In this document: positions 23,835 through 31,530 of the stretch, piece by piece | Position numbering within the stretch: the first letter of the stretch is position 1 | Layout of the letters: each line of letters opens with the position of its first letter | Source of the DNA: Lachnospiraceae bacterium | GTDB lineage: Bacteria; Bacillota; Clostridia; Lachnospirales; Lachnospiraceae | DNA length: 37,704 nucleotides | NCBI GenBank assembly: GCA_024696005.1 | Contig: JAILHF010000015.1 | Coordinates: 1-37,704, forward strand | Reading direction: 5' to 3' | Position numbers and translations under genes: made by a program | The notes under the pieces: model-generated | The model's input: only the letters and a program-made list of their open reading frames with translations | Databases searched by the model: none | Told to the model about the DNA's origin: nothing

Positions 23835-24698
23835 TTAATAGTTGAACTGCGCCGTGAACACACGCGCATTATTCTGGATCAGCTCCGAAACATAGATACC
23901 GTCCGGGGCGTATGCGCTGATCATGTCCTTTGTTACGACGCCGTCATAAGGCGGTGCGGAAGTATATACGGAGTATACGATATCCGCTGCCAGACGATCC
24001 AGCATGTCATAGCCCGCAAAATACTGGTCTTCACGAAGCCGGTTCACGGTAGCAATGATCATTTCCTCGGAATCCCTGTCAAGATTCAGTCCAAACTCCG
24101 AGATCTCCTTGCGGATGTAATTGCAGAGTTCTTCACTGTCGGGCAGTTTCATCCGGATGACCTGGATGCGGAAGAAGAGCACCAGAAGCCTGGTCAGCTG
24201 CTCCACCGCCTGGGGATTGATGTTCGGGATCTGGAAGACGTAGGTGATGTCATCATCCATCGTCTGCAGGAACTTCATCACATCGATGAAATACGGATCC
24301 TCGAAATGTCCGACCCATTCGCTGACATCGATGGAGAGGATGCCATGGTATTCCGAACGGAACCCTGCGGCATCACGGATCTTCTCCGCCATCTTTTCGA
24401 TCTCGTGGCATTCCTTGTCGGCCGGAACATAATCCATAAAGTACTCGAGGCAACGGACGTTTCCGTAGAATGCCAGAAGATTTCCGGACGTGTACATGAA
24501 ATTCGTCAGAAGCATCAGGAGATTTTCCCGATCCAAACCGTTATCCGCTGCCCACAGCAGATTCGGCAAGACCAGTTTCTGTTTGGCATGGAATTTTTCC
24601 ACATTCTGACTCAGACGATTCCATTGATCAATGGTCTCTTTGAAGTCATCCATACCATGGAGAGCCATAATCTCTCTGTAATAGACGTTTTCGGCCAT
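23835..24698 (-). CDS. Unknown 287-aa partner protein of the VirD4-like ATPase
   Basis: Not recognised. The protein is 287 residues, soluble, acidic and apparently mostly helical, with no signal peptide or membrane helix. Segments such as GILSIDVSEWVGHFEDPYFIDVMKFL and the later YVFQIPNINPQAVEQLTRLLVLFFRIQVIRM, separated by charged stretches, suggest an alpha/beta core with a helical bundle, possibly a degenerate nucleotide-binding fold. Start: the ATG at 24698 has AAAGGTGGG before it; a GTG 12 bp upstream is weaker. It opens the cluster behind an extended -10 promoter and ends 11 bp before the VirD4-like gene, so the two are almost certainly co-expressed. A role as adaptor, regulator or helper of the ATPase is inference. 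Confidence 0.75.
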   Translation of the reverse strand: MAENVYYREIMALHGMDDFKETIDQWNRLSQNVEKFHAKQKLVLPNLLWAADNGLDRENLLMLLTNFMYTSGNLLAFYGNVRCLEYFMDYVPADKECHEIEKMAEKIRDAAGFRSEYHGILSIDVSEWVGHFEDPYFIDVMKFLQTMDDDITYVFQIPNINPQAVEQLTRLLVLFFRIQVIRMKLPDSEELCNYIRKEISEFGLNLDRDSEEMIIATVNRLREDQYFAGYDMLDRLAADIVYSVYTSAPPYDGVVTKDMISAYAPDGIYVSELIQNNARVFTAQFNY

Positions 24699-24762
24699 AG
24701 AACTACCCACCTTTCATCCTGATAGATTTTATGAGCGGAACTGGAAAACCCGCGCTTCACAT

Positions 24763-24773
24763 ATTATAGCAGA
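24763..24773 (-). promoter_or_regulatory. Extended -10 promoter of the VirD4-like cluster
   Basis: The minus strand reads TGCTATAAT, an extended -10 box (TGn plus perfect TATAAT, at 24763-24771), 65 bp before the ATG. No good -35 box is visible at 16-18 bp, as expected for this promoter type. Confidence 0.55.
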
Positions 24774-24861
24774 TTTAGTCTACTTTTACTATGAAAACTT
24801 TCAAAACTTCGGAATATTCAGAGAATCTGCACAAAACGCCCTATCCTTTTTCTAAAAGGCA

Positions 24862-25743
24862 TCAGGGAATGATGGAATAGTCCGATACGGGGGAACCTTT
24901 TTCGATCTCGTCGGCCGTATGCACTACCGAACGGAAGAGCAGGCCTTCGTAGCGGAAATCGCCGTTCTGTATGGTCTGGTTATAGATATCGTGCCCAAGG
25001 CCTTCGTAATCGTCGCTGTTCATGTAGCACAGGATGGAGCGGATCGCCGCCTTCACGTAGTCGGAAGAGGACGCATTCCTGCCCTGTTCGACGACAAGCA
25101 CATCCTTCTCGCTGTTGCTGCCCTTCGAGACCTTCATCCGGATGCCGAGATCCGTATCGCCGCTGACGACCTTGTATTCGCCCTCGTTACCGGACGCTGC
25201 AAGCTGCATGTTATCCGCGGCGAGGGATGCGTTCAGCTTGTCGATCAGAGCCGTGCCGCTCAGCCCCTGTGCCCCCGTATTGCTGTCCGGCTGCTGCGCG
25301 GGAACGGGCGTCGGTGTCGGCGGCAGCGTGTTCGTTCCGCCGTTATCCGCCGCGGACTGATCCACCGGGATCTCGATGTGCACGTCCTCCGTCAGCGTCG
25401 GAAGAGCGGCCTCTCCCGTAACGGAAGGCTCTTCCTTCTGCTCTCCCGCGTCGGCACGCATGGGAGAGCCCTCCGGATATTCCAGGGTCCCGTTCTCGTA
25501 CATTTCGGAATAGGTCCGGACCATGTTGCCGGAGACAGCGATGCGGGGGTCGTTGAGGCAGTCATCGCAGATATAACGTGTAACGCCCAGCACATCGTAT
25601 TCCCCGCAGACGCGCTTTCGTCCGCAGAAGTCGCATACCTTGAACGAGCAGCCGCAAAGCGGAAGCACCAAAAAGAGCATCGCCAGAAGCGAGACCGTAT
25701 TTCCCAGGATGCGCTTGTGTTTTCCCGTACGTTTCATTTCCAT
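24862..25743 (-). CDS. Lipoprotein with a zinc-ribbon-like Cys cluster
   Basis: A 293-residue exported protein. After a basic start (MEMKRTGKHKR) and hydrophobic core, the lipobox LPLCGC puts the lipidated Cys at C32. Directly after it lies a CxxC cluster: CDFCGRKRVC (C37, C40, C46) and CDDC (C59, C62), which looks like a small zinc ribbon, odd for a protein on the outer face of the membrane. An acidic and Pro-rich linker (PPTPTPVPAQQP) leads to a C-terminal globular domain (about 165-293) I do not recognise. The start ATG is only about 8 nt beyond the T-tract of the tRNA-Arg terminator and has no ribosome site, so expression is unusual. Confidence 0.75.
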   Translation of the reverse strand: MEMKRTGKHKRILGNTVSLLAMLFLVLPLCGCSFKVCDFCGRKRVCGEYDVLGVTRYICDDCLNDPRIAVSGNMVRTYSEMYENGTLEYPEGSPMRADAGEQKEEPSVTGEAALPTLTEDVHIEIPVDQSAADNGGTNTLPPTPTPVPAQQPDSNTGAQGLSGTALIDKLNASLAADNMQLAASGNEGEYKVVSGDTDLGIRMKVSKGSNSEKDVLVVEQGRNASSSDYVKAAIRSILCYMNSDDYEGLGHDIYNQTIQNGDFRYEGLLFRSVVHTADEIEKGSPVSDYSIIP

Positions 25744-25748
25744 ATCTT

Positions 25749-25782
25749 ATAGAAAAAAGAAAACCCCGGAAACTCTCCGGGG
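25749..25782 (-). terminator. Terminator of tRNA-Arg
   Basis: On the minus strand CCCCGGA-GAGT-TTCCGGGG forms a strong stem (25764-25782), followed by TTTTCTTTTTT. It begins 6 bp after the tRNA 3' end. Confidence 0.9.
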
Positions 25783-25788
25783 CCTGAG

Positions 25789-25862
25789 CGTGCGCGACAG
25801 GATTCGAACCCACGACCTTCTGGTCCGTAGCCAGACGCTCTATCCAGCTGAGCTACGCGCAC
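25789..25862 (-). tRNA. tRNA-Arg(ACG)
   Basis: Perfect 7-bp acceptor stem GTGCGCG/CGCGCAC with discriminator G; D-arm GCTC-AGCTGGATA-GAGC; anticodon arm TCTGG-CTACGGA-CCAGA giving anticodon ACG (read as inosine after deamination, decoding CGU/CGC/CGA); T-loop TTCGAAT. The 3' CCA is not encoded. Length 74 nt. Confidence 0.96.
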
Positions 25863-25908
25863 ATTGACATTGAGGATTGCCTGGGCTTCCCCGCAACGTC
25901 CATTTGGT

Positions 25909-25937
25909 ACAATAGCACAAGCCCATCCAAAAGTCAA
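25909..25937 (-). promoter_or_regulatory. Promoter of tRNA-Arg
   Basis: TTGACT (25932-25937) and TATTGT (25909-25914) on the minus strand, exactly 17 bp apart, about 47 bp before the tRNA 5' end. Confidence 0.75.
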
Positions 25938-25946
25938 ATAGTTTTT

Positions 25947-28448
25947 TTATTCTTCTGCCCAGATCCGCTTATTCAGCGCTTTATCCTGCTTTCCGATCAT
26001 GTCCAGGACTTCCTTGGCCTTCTTCTGTTCCTCGATCGCCTTGTTCTCGTCCCGGATCAGAAGCTCCAGGCTTCCGGAAATGGTATCGATGTTGTTCCGG
26101 AACTCTTCCACCATCTGGGCGGTACGCTGCTGGGCCACCTTGATGACTTCCTCTTTGTAGGCGATGAACTGCTCCACGGTCTGCGCATTGAAAGCCCGCT
26201 CCAGATCACGCTTGTAGGCCTTCTTGTCCATGGTGTTAAAGATCAGGATCGCCTTCTGCTCGTTGATGTAATCGTTCATCTTGAGTGCGCCGATCTCGGA
26301 AGGCGGGATCTCGGTATCGGAGATATTGGCGATCCTGCGGATCAGCCCCTCATCGATACCCTTATATTCCTTGATCTTCTTGACGATGATGCTCTTCAGC
26401 TCCTGCACCTGTGCCTGCAGGATGTCCCCGCGGACCTTCTTGTAATAGTCATCAATCTCCTGCAGATAACGGTTCAGTTCGCTGATGATGATGGTATTCT
26501 TCTTTTCGAAGATCTCGGGCTTCAGGGCGATCCACTGCATCTTGTCGGCCTGCCGGCTGGCAAGCTCCTGCCGCTTCTCGATCTCGCGCACCAGCTCCTT
26601 GATCTCCTCAACCTGCGTCTCCAGGCTGTCGTCGGTGATGCGGGCCACGAATTCCTCATGGGCGTTCTCGATGTCCTGCACCATGCTGGTCTTCATGATC
26701 TCGATGTTCTTTTCGATGTGCTCCTTCGACAGACGGGCCTGGTTTTCGATGGCCTCGTAGTCGACACGCACGAAGTCGATCAGGCCTTCGATGCCGTCAT
26801 ACAGGCCCTTGGCCTTCACGGCCAGGGCATATTTCTGGGCATACTTGATGATCTCCTGCTCGATGGCATACATCCCGGAATTGATATAGATCCTGTGGAT
26901 CACGCCCTCAAGGGAGGTATCGCAGGCAGAAGCCGCTTTCTCGCAATCCGCAAGAAGCTGCTTGGTCTCAAAATCGGCATCCGCCAGTTTATCATAGCGA
27001 TAGAAGATCCCGTTGTCGGAAGAGATCTTGGTAGGCTCCTCCGTGAAAGGATCGGTGGTAGGTTCGTTGTTGATCTCTTTTTTGTGGTTGGCGAGCCAGG
27101 TACGCTCGTCCTCCAGATCCACATTCCCTTCAATGGCCTTGCTGATGTAGGCCGCCTTGGACGATGCAAAGAACAGACGCGCGCTGGCGAGATCGATCTC
27201 CATGTCCTCCTCGTCGTAGATCTTGTCCTCCTCCTTGAGGCTGACCAGGACCTTCTTGTTCCGAAGGAGCTTCAGATCCTTGCTCGACTTGGTATCCGCC
27301 TGGTTGATCACATGGAAGGAACGGTCCAGGTCGATGGATACCCCTGCCTCGTTCCGGTTATTCTTGAACCCGCCGATCAGCTTGTAAAGGACCGAATTAC
27401 CGGTTCCTTCCATCTTGGTCGGCTCGTAGATCACGATCAGGATCGAATTGGTCTGCTGCTGCAGCGCTTCCTTCAGGATCAGGAGATGCTCGCTGGAATT
27501 GGAATCCGTTCCCGGCGTATCAAAGAAGGTGAAGTTGATGTTCCGGCACATGGGGATCGGGAAGCCCACTTCGATGATCCCGCCCACGTAACCGGAGCCG
27601 TCCTTCTGCTCCTGGTTGGGCACGTCGTTGAGCTTCTTTAAGATCCTGCAGAGCTGCTCGTGCTGCCTGAGCCCCAGCTCGGCAACAGCGGTAGCCTCCA
27701 GCTCCAGCTGATGGCGGATGTGTTCCTCCACATTTCCCTGGCCCCGGGCCACTTCAAACTGGTTGATCGCATCGTTCCAGTTGATCACCACATTGTCGGG
27801 ACGCGTATCCCTGGTGGTCCGGACCGCGAAAGAGACCCGCGGGGTCTTTTCGTTATGGATCTTGAACATCTTTGCCGTTTCGGAATTGATGCTCTCCGGA
27901 AGAATGCGCTTTCCGATGATGGCATTGATAAAAGTGGATTTCCCGGCGGAATAGGTTCCCACCAGGCAAAGGTTTACTTCATTGTTGTTCAGCGCTTCCT
28001 TCCGTTCCTCAAAGAGGGCCTTGCGCTTGTGGAAGAGCTGCTTGGTCTCGTTGTTCTTCAGCTCCTTCTCGAACTGTTCGATGGTCTCGTCACAGAATTC
28101 CAGTATCAGCTCGTAGATCTCGGATACACTGGGCAACTCGATGTATTTCACGATCTTAAAGATCTGTTTCCCTTTGGAATCGTTGTAATCCTGGATCTTT
28201 TTCTGCAGATCCTCGTAATCGATCTTGGTCCCCTTAAAGGTGATGTTCACATTATCTTTTGAAAACTGCTCCCAGATATCATCGAAGAAACGGCTTCCCT
28301 GATTCTGAAGCAGAAATTCCGTTCCGGGCCCGTACTTTTTAAGGCGCGGGCACTCGTCGTAGGGGATCTCCACAAACTCCCCCTTAAAGCGTCCGCAGAA
28401 GCGTACCTCCTTCTTAACGGGATGATACATGAGCATGAGTTCCTTCAT
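25947..28448 (-). CDS. Dynamin-like GTPase
   Basis: An 833-residue bacterial dynamin-family large GTPase. Residues about 1-130 are an extra N-terminal region. The GTPase domain follows: G1 GTYSAGKST (164-172), a switch-I Thr region around ESINSETAK, G3 DTPGTDS (from D310) and G4 NQAD. The remainder (about 490-833) is long, charged and helical with coiled-coil character (QVEEIKELVREIEKRQELASRQADKMQ). No clear membrane helix or hydrophobic paddle is visible. Bacterial dynamins act in membrane fusion, repair, cell division or phage resistance; the role here is unknown. The ATG lies 12 nt after GGAGG. It has its own promoter (28522-28550) and ends 10 bp before the tRNA promoter. Confidence 0.85.
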   Translation of the reverse strand: MKELMLMYHPVKKEVRFCGRFKGEFVEIPYDECPRLKKYGPGTEFLLQNQGSRFFDDIWEQFSKDNVNITFKGTKIDYEDLQKKIQDYNDSKGKQIFKIVKYIELPSVSEIYELILEFCDETIEQFEKELKNNETKQLFHKRKALFEERKEALNNNEVNLCLVGTYSAGKSTFINAIIGKRILPESINSETAKMFKIHNEKTPRVSFAVRTTRDTRPDNVVINWNDAINQFEVARGQGNVEEHIRHQLELEATAVAELGLRQHEQLCRILKKLNDVPNQEQKDGSGYVGGIIEVGFPIPMCRNINFTFFDTPGTDSNSSEHLLILKEALQQQTNSILIVIYEPTKMEGTGNSVLYKLIGGFKNNRNEAGVSIDLDRSFHVINQADTKSSKDLKLLRNKKVLVSLKEEDKIYDEEDMEIDLASARLFFASSKAAYISKAIEGNVDLEDERTWLANHKKEINNEPTTDPFTEEPTKISSDNGIFYRYDKLADADFETKQLLADCEKAASACDTSLEGVIHRIYINSGMYAIEQEIIKYAQKYALAVKAKGLYDGIEGLIDFVRVDYEAIENQARLSKEHIEKNIEIMKTSMVQDIENAHEEFVARITDDSLETQVEEIKELVREIEKRQELASRQADKMQWIALKPEIFEKKNTIIISELNRYLQEIDDYYKKVRGDILQAQVQELKSIIVKKIKEYKGIDEGLIRRIANISDTEIPPSEIGALKMNDYINEQKAILIFNTMDKKAYKRDLERAFNAQTVEQFIAYKEEVIKVAQQRTAQMVEEFRNNIDTISGSLELLIRDENKAIEEQKKAKEVLDMIGKQDKALNKRIWAEE

Positions 28449-28521
28449 AAGAATCCGTAACCTCCGTCACATACTTCAACAAACCATCCAAAGAAAAAGG
28501 ACGGTCTGAGCACATATAATG

Positions 28522-28550
28522 ATTATACCGAAGGCCGCCCCAAAACACAA
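28522..28550 (-). promoter_or_regulatory. Promoter of the dynamin-like gene
   Basis: TTGTGT (28545-28550) and a perfect TATAAT (28522-28527) on the minus strand with a 17-bp gap, in the 129-bp interval between deoD and the dynamin gene. Confidence 0.65.
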
Positions 28551-28577
28551 GATATTTTCCGTTTGTTTTCGCAAATG

Positions 28578-29300
28578 TTAATCCAGTGCCACCGCTGTAT
28601 GAAGTGCCACTTCCATCATCTGCGTAAAGGAGTTCTGCCGCTCCTCCGCAGACAGGGCCTCACCGGTCAGGATGTGATCCGAAACCGTGAACATGCCCAG
28701 TGCCCTTTTCCCCGCTTTGGCAGCGTTCATGTAGAGCCCCGCCGTCTCCATCTCGATACAGAGTATCCCCATCCGGATCCAGCGCTCGTTTGCGTCTTCC
28801 TGGGCATCGTAGAAGGTGTCCGAGGAAAGGATGTTCCCGACATGGTAGTTCGCCTTCAGTGCCTCCGCCTGTTCCACCGCCGTCTTTAAGAGGGTGTAAT
28901 CGGCGATGGGCGCAAAGGTCCCGGGAAGCTCAAACTGCCTTGCATAGGCGGAATTGGTTGAAGCGCCCATGGCGAAAACCAGGTCGCGCACCTTGACGTC
29001 ATTGTTAACGGAGCCGGCGGACCCGATGCGGATGATGTTCTCCACGCCGAAAAAGTGAAACAGCTCATAGCTGTAGATCCCGATGGAGGGGATCCCCATC
29101 CCGCTGGCCATCACCGTGACGCGGTGACCGTCGTAGGTTCCCGTATATCCCTGCACGCCCCTTACATTATTGATGAGTTTTGCATCCGTAAGGAAATTTT
29201 CGGCGATGAACTTTGAGCGCAGGGGATCCCCCGGCATCAGTACCGTCTTTGCGAAGTCCTCGGGCGAAGCCGCGATATGCGGCGTAGGATATGCTGCCAT
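28578..29300 (-). CDS. deoD: Purine-nucleoside phosphorylase, DeoD type
   Basis: A 240-residue hexameric (NP-I) purine nucleoside phosphorylase that splits purine (deoxy)ribonucleosides with phosphate for salvage. The sequence tracks E. coli DeoD closely: PHI near the start, VLMPGDPLRSKFIAENFL, NNVRGVQGYTGTYDG, GMGIPSIGIYSYEL, IRIGSAGS, CIEMETAGLY and TVSDHILTGE (with the catalytic Asp). Two ATGs stand close together; AGGAGG is ideally spaced for the second (29300). It starts 12 bp after the anti-sigma-like gene, so it seems to be the last gene of the ECF sigma operon. Confidence 0.96.
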   Translation of the reverse strand: MAAYPTPHIAASPEDFAKTVLMPGDPLRSKFIAENFLTDAKLINNVRGVQGYTGTYDGHRVTVMASGMGIPSIGIYSYELFHFFGVENIIRIGSAGSVNNDVKVRDLVFAMGASTNSAYARQFELPGTFAPIADYTLLKTAVEQAEALKANYHVGNILSSDTFYDAQEDANERWIRMGILCIEMETAGLYMNAAKAGKRALGMFTVSDHILTGEALSAEERQNSFTQMMEVALHTAVALD

Positions 29301-29312
29301 TTTCATTCCTCC

Positions 29313-30152
29313 TTATTCGTTTTCGATCCGTTCCTTCCCTGCAGCCAGGATCGTTCCGTCCTCGGCCACGCGGTAATGATAACGGTAACCTTCTGTTTCA
29401 AATTCAACGGTATAGACCAGACCGTAGGAGGTGTGCATCACGCTGCTCACCGAATACTCCCCGGTCATTTCCTCGCGGATCCCCGCATCTTTCAGGGCCC
29501 ATTCCAGGGCCTGTCTGTCAGTGAGAAGACGTACCGCCTCCCCGTCTTCCGGATCGTACTGCTCCTCATCCGTGCTCCCGACCGCCGAAAGCGTCTCCGC
29601 TTCGTTTTCGGAAACCGCGTTCTGTGAAACGGCTTCGGCTGCCTTGTCCTCGGACACGGCCGCAGCTGTCTCTTCCTCCGGCAGCTCTTCCGGCTCTTCC
29701 GTCACCGGGATCACCGGTTCGGGTTCTTCGTTCACCACCACCGGTGCCTCTTCAGCCGGCTTTTTGACATTGCTCAGGATGGTATCCAGCTCCGAAATGC
29801 TGTATGCAGCCAGCTCTTCCGGTGTGTAATCGGGATCGATCGCCACGATCTGGTCGATCAGGAGTGCCTCGCCTGCCGTGGGAACATGCGGATCGAGGAC
29901 CACGACACGGTTGCCGAGCTTCCCGCCGAAAACACCGAAATAGAGGAGGCCGCCCACGCCAAGAACGAGGAGCGCCGCAGCCGCAACGATCCAGCCTGCG
30001 GAGATCCCCCGCTTTTTCCGGCGCCGGCTCAGATCCATGGGGATCGTCCCTTCCTGCTCGGCAGCCACCCGTTCCCGGACCTTGTCCAGGACATCCGGCG
30101 TGATCTGATCGACCGCTCTCTGTAATCTCTTCTCAATCTCTCTGTTATTCAT
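29313..30152 (-). CDS. Anti-sigma-like membrane protein with C-terminal PepSY-type domain
   Basis: A 279-residue protein. Residues 1-50 are a cytoplasmic, charged helical segment (a likely sigma-binding region), then one membrane helix (about 51-72). A long outside linker rich in Glu, Pro, Val and Ala follows (VNEEPEPVIPVTEEPEEL and so on). The last 70 residues have the PepSY pattern (ALEWALKDAGI ... YGLVYTVEFETEGYRYHYRVAEDGTIL). Its ATG overlaps the TGA of the sigma gene (ATGA), the classic sigma/anti-sigma arrangement. The signal it senses is unknown. Assignment as an anti-sigma factor rests on position and topology rather than a recognised zinc-binding motif. Confidence 0.75.
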   Translation of the reverse strand: MNNREIEKRLQRAVDQITPDVLDKVRERVAAEQEGTIPMDLSRRRKKRGISAGWIVAAAALLVLGVGGLLYFGVFGGKLGNRVVVLDPHVPTAGEALLIDQIVAIDPDYTPEELAAYSISELDTILSNVKKPAEEAPVVVNEEPEPVIPVTEEPEELPEEETAAAVSEDKAAEAVSQNAVSENEAETLSAVGSTDEEQYDPEDGEAVRLLTDRQALEWALKDAGIREEMTGEYSVSSVMHTSYGLVYTVEFETEGYRYHYRVAEDGTILAAGKERIENE

Positions 30153-30724
30153 CTCTCACCGATCACCTTTTTCATCTTCTTCAATGCCCGGTTGTATTTC
30201 GACAACACCGTTGCCAGAGGCATATCCAACATTTCCGCGATCTCACGGTGCTTGAGCCCCGCCACGGCGTGCAGCATCACGATATTGCTCTCTTCCCCGC
30301 TCAGAACGCGGAGCGCTGCATCCAGCACCATCCTGTCCTCGGTATGAAATTCACTGTCCGAATCTTCCAGAGCTTCCCATTCATACTCCGGCAGATCGGC
30401 CATCCGCCTGCGCCCTCTCAATTTCATCAGGGAAAGGTTCCGCGCTATCGTGAGGATCCACGCCATGGGCTTTCCCTGGCTCTGGTACTGATCCGCATTC
30501 AGGCACAGCTTAACGTATGTGTCCTGCAGCAGATCCTCCGCATCCTCCGTATTCCGCACGATGGAAAGGATGAAACCGTATACGGCGGATGCGGTCCTCG
30601 CGTAAACATCGCTGACCGCCTCCCGGTCTCCTTTTCCGATCTTCTGCAATGCGGCGTCCAGCTCGGCATTGCGTTGTGCTTCACTCTCTCCCTCCGGCGC
30701 ATGGCTCTGTAACAAGCCAAACAT
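30149..30724 (-). CDS. ECF-type RNA polymerase sigma factor
   Basis: A 191-residue sigma-70 family protein of the extracytoplasmic-function group. Region 2 is visible as VYGFILSIVRNTEDAEDLLQDTYVKLC followed by PMAWILTIARNLSLMKLRGRRR. Region 4 is the helix-turn-helix IVMLHAVAGLKHREIAEMLDMPLATVLSKYNRALKKMKK. It probably directs transcription of an envelope-response regulon, held in check by the next gene product. The ATG lies about 11 nt after a GGAGGAG. A gap of 51 bp separates it from the cytidylate-kinase-like gene upstream, with no clear promoter of its own. Confidence 0.93.
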   Translation of the reverse strand: MFGLLQSHAPEGESEAQRNAELDAALQKIGKGDREAVSDVYARTASAVYGFILSIVRNTEDAEDLLQDTYVKLCLNADQYQSQGKPMAWILTIARNLSLMKLRGRRRMADLPEYEWEALEDSDSEFHTEDRMVLDAALRVLSGEESNIVMLHAVAGLKHREIAEMLDMPLATVLSKYNRALKKMKKVIGER

Positions 30725-30775
30725 CCTCTATTTCACTCCTCCTGATGTGCTAATGCAAAAAGCCGGATTTTTATT

Positions 30776-31378
30776 TCACTCTTCCAAACAGCTTTTTATC
30801 AATTCGACGGCTTTGTCGATCCCGAGCTTCCCCGTGTTGATCGTCAGGTCATAGCTGCGGCTGTCTCCCCAGCTGTGATCGGCATAATAGTTATAATAAT
30901 TTGCGCGGTCCTTGTCTCCCCGGCGGCACTTGTCCTCTGCCTCCTTGCGGCTGCACTTTTCCCACTCGGCCACGCGCCCCGCCCGGAAATCCATGTCGGC
31001 ATGGACAAAAACATTCAGGATATTCTCCATGTCGGACAGGACATAATCCGCGCAGCGTCCGATGAAGATCCCGCTGCCCTCCTCGGCCAGTTTGCGCATG
31101 GTGTTGAACTGGGCCAGATAAAGCTCGAGCACGAGCGGTCTCTGGTAGGTCAGGCCGAAGCTCCCGGCCCCCATGGCGAGCGAATAGAGCAGGCTGGTCG
31201 TCGGTTTCTCATCATGTTTTTCAAAGATCTCCTTGCTGTAACCGCTCTTTTTGGCTGCTTCATCCAGAAGCTCCCTGTCATAAAACGGGATGCCCAGATC
31301 GGCAGACAGACGTCTGCCGATCTCGCGTCCTCCGCTTCCGAGTTCACGCCCGATCGTGATGATCTGCTTCTCCTTCAT
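30776..31378 (-). CDS. Cytidylate kinase-like family protein
   Basis: A 200-residue P-loop NMP-kinase-like protein (the Cytidylate_kin2 group). The phosphate-binding loop is GRELGSGGREIGRRL near the N-terminus, followed by IPFYDRELLDEAAKKSG, the RCADYVL segment and the closing NYYNYYADHSWGDSRSYDLTINTG. These proteins resemble CMP kinases but their substrate has not been established in general, and this is not the housekeeping Cmk. The ATG at 31378 has AAAGGAGGGG at the right distance; upstream in-frame codons lack a site. Its extended -10 promoter faces the cheY promoter. Confidence 0.88.
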   Translation of the reverse strand: MKEKQIITIGRELGSGGREIGRRLSADLGIPFYDRELLDEAAKKSGYSKEIFEKHDEKPTTSLLYSLAMGAGSFGLTYQRPLVLELYLAQFNTMRKLAEEGSGIFIGRCADYVLSDMENILNVFVHADMDFRAGRVAEWEKCSRKEAEDKCRRGDKDRANYYNYYADHSWGDSRSYDLTINTGKLGIDKAVELIKSCLEE

Positions 31379-31419
31379 CCTGTAACCCCTCCTTTCGGAT
31401 TTACCTGTATTATGCACTG

Positions 31420-31428
31420 ATTATAGCA
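31420..31428 (-). promoter_or_regulatory. Extended -10 promoter of the cytidylate-kinase-like gene
   Basis: The minus strand reads TGCTATAAT (TATAAT at 31420-31425), 42 bp before the ATG, without a recognisable -35 box. Confidence 0.5.
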
Positions 31429-31449
31429 CATTCTTTACAAAAAAAGGGA

Positions 31450-31478
31450 TAGACAAAACCTTTTTTTTGGTGTAGTAT
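31450..31478 (+). promoter_or_regulatory. Promoter of cheY
   Basis: TAGACA (31450-31455, 5/6) and TAGTAT (31473-31478, 5/6) with a 17-bp gap. It is a sigma-A type promoter; no sigma-D (motility) motif is seen. Confidence 0.6.
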
Positions 31479-31530
31479 ATGCATAGTGCTTTGTGAGCAT
31501 TCTATTATGCAATGATGAGGAGTGAACAAA

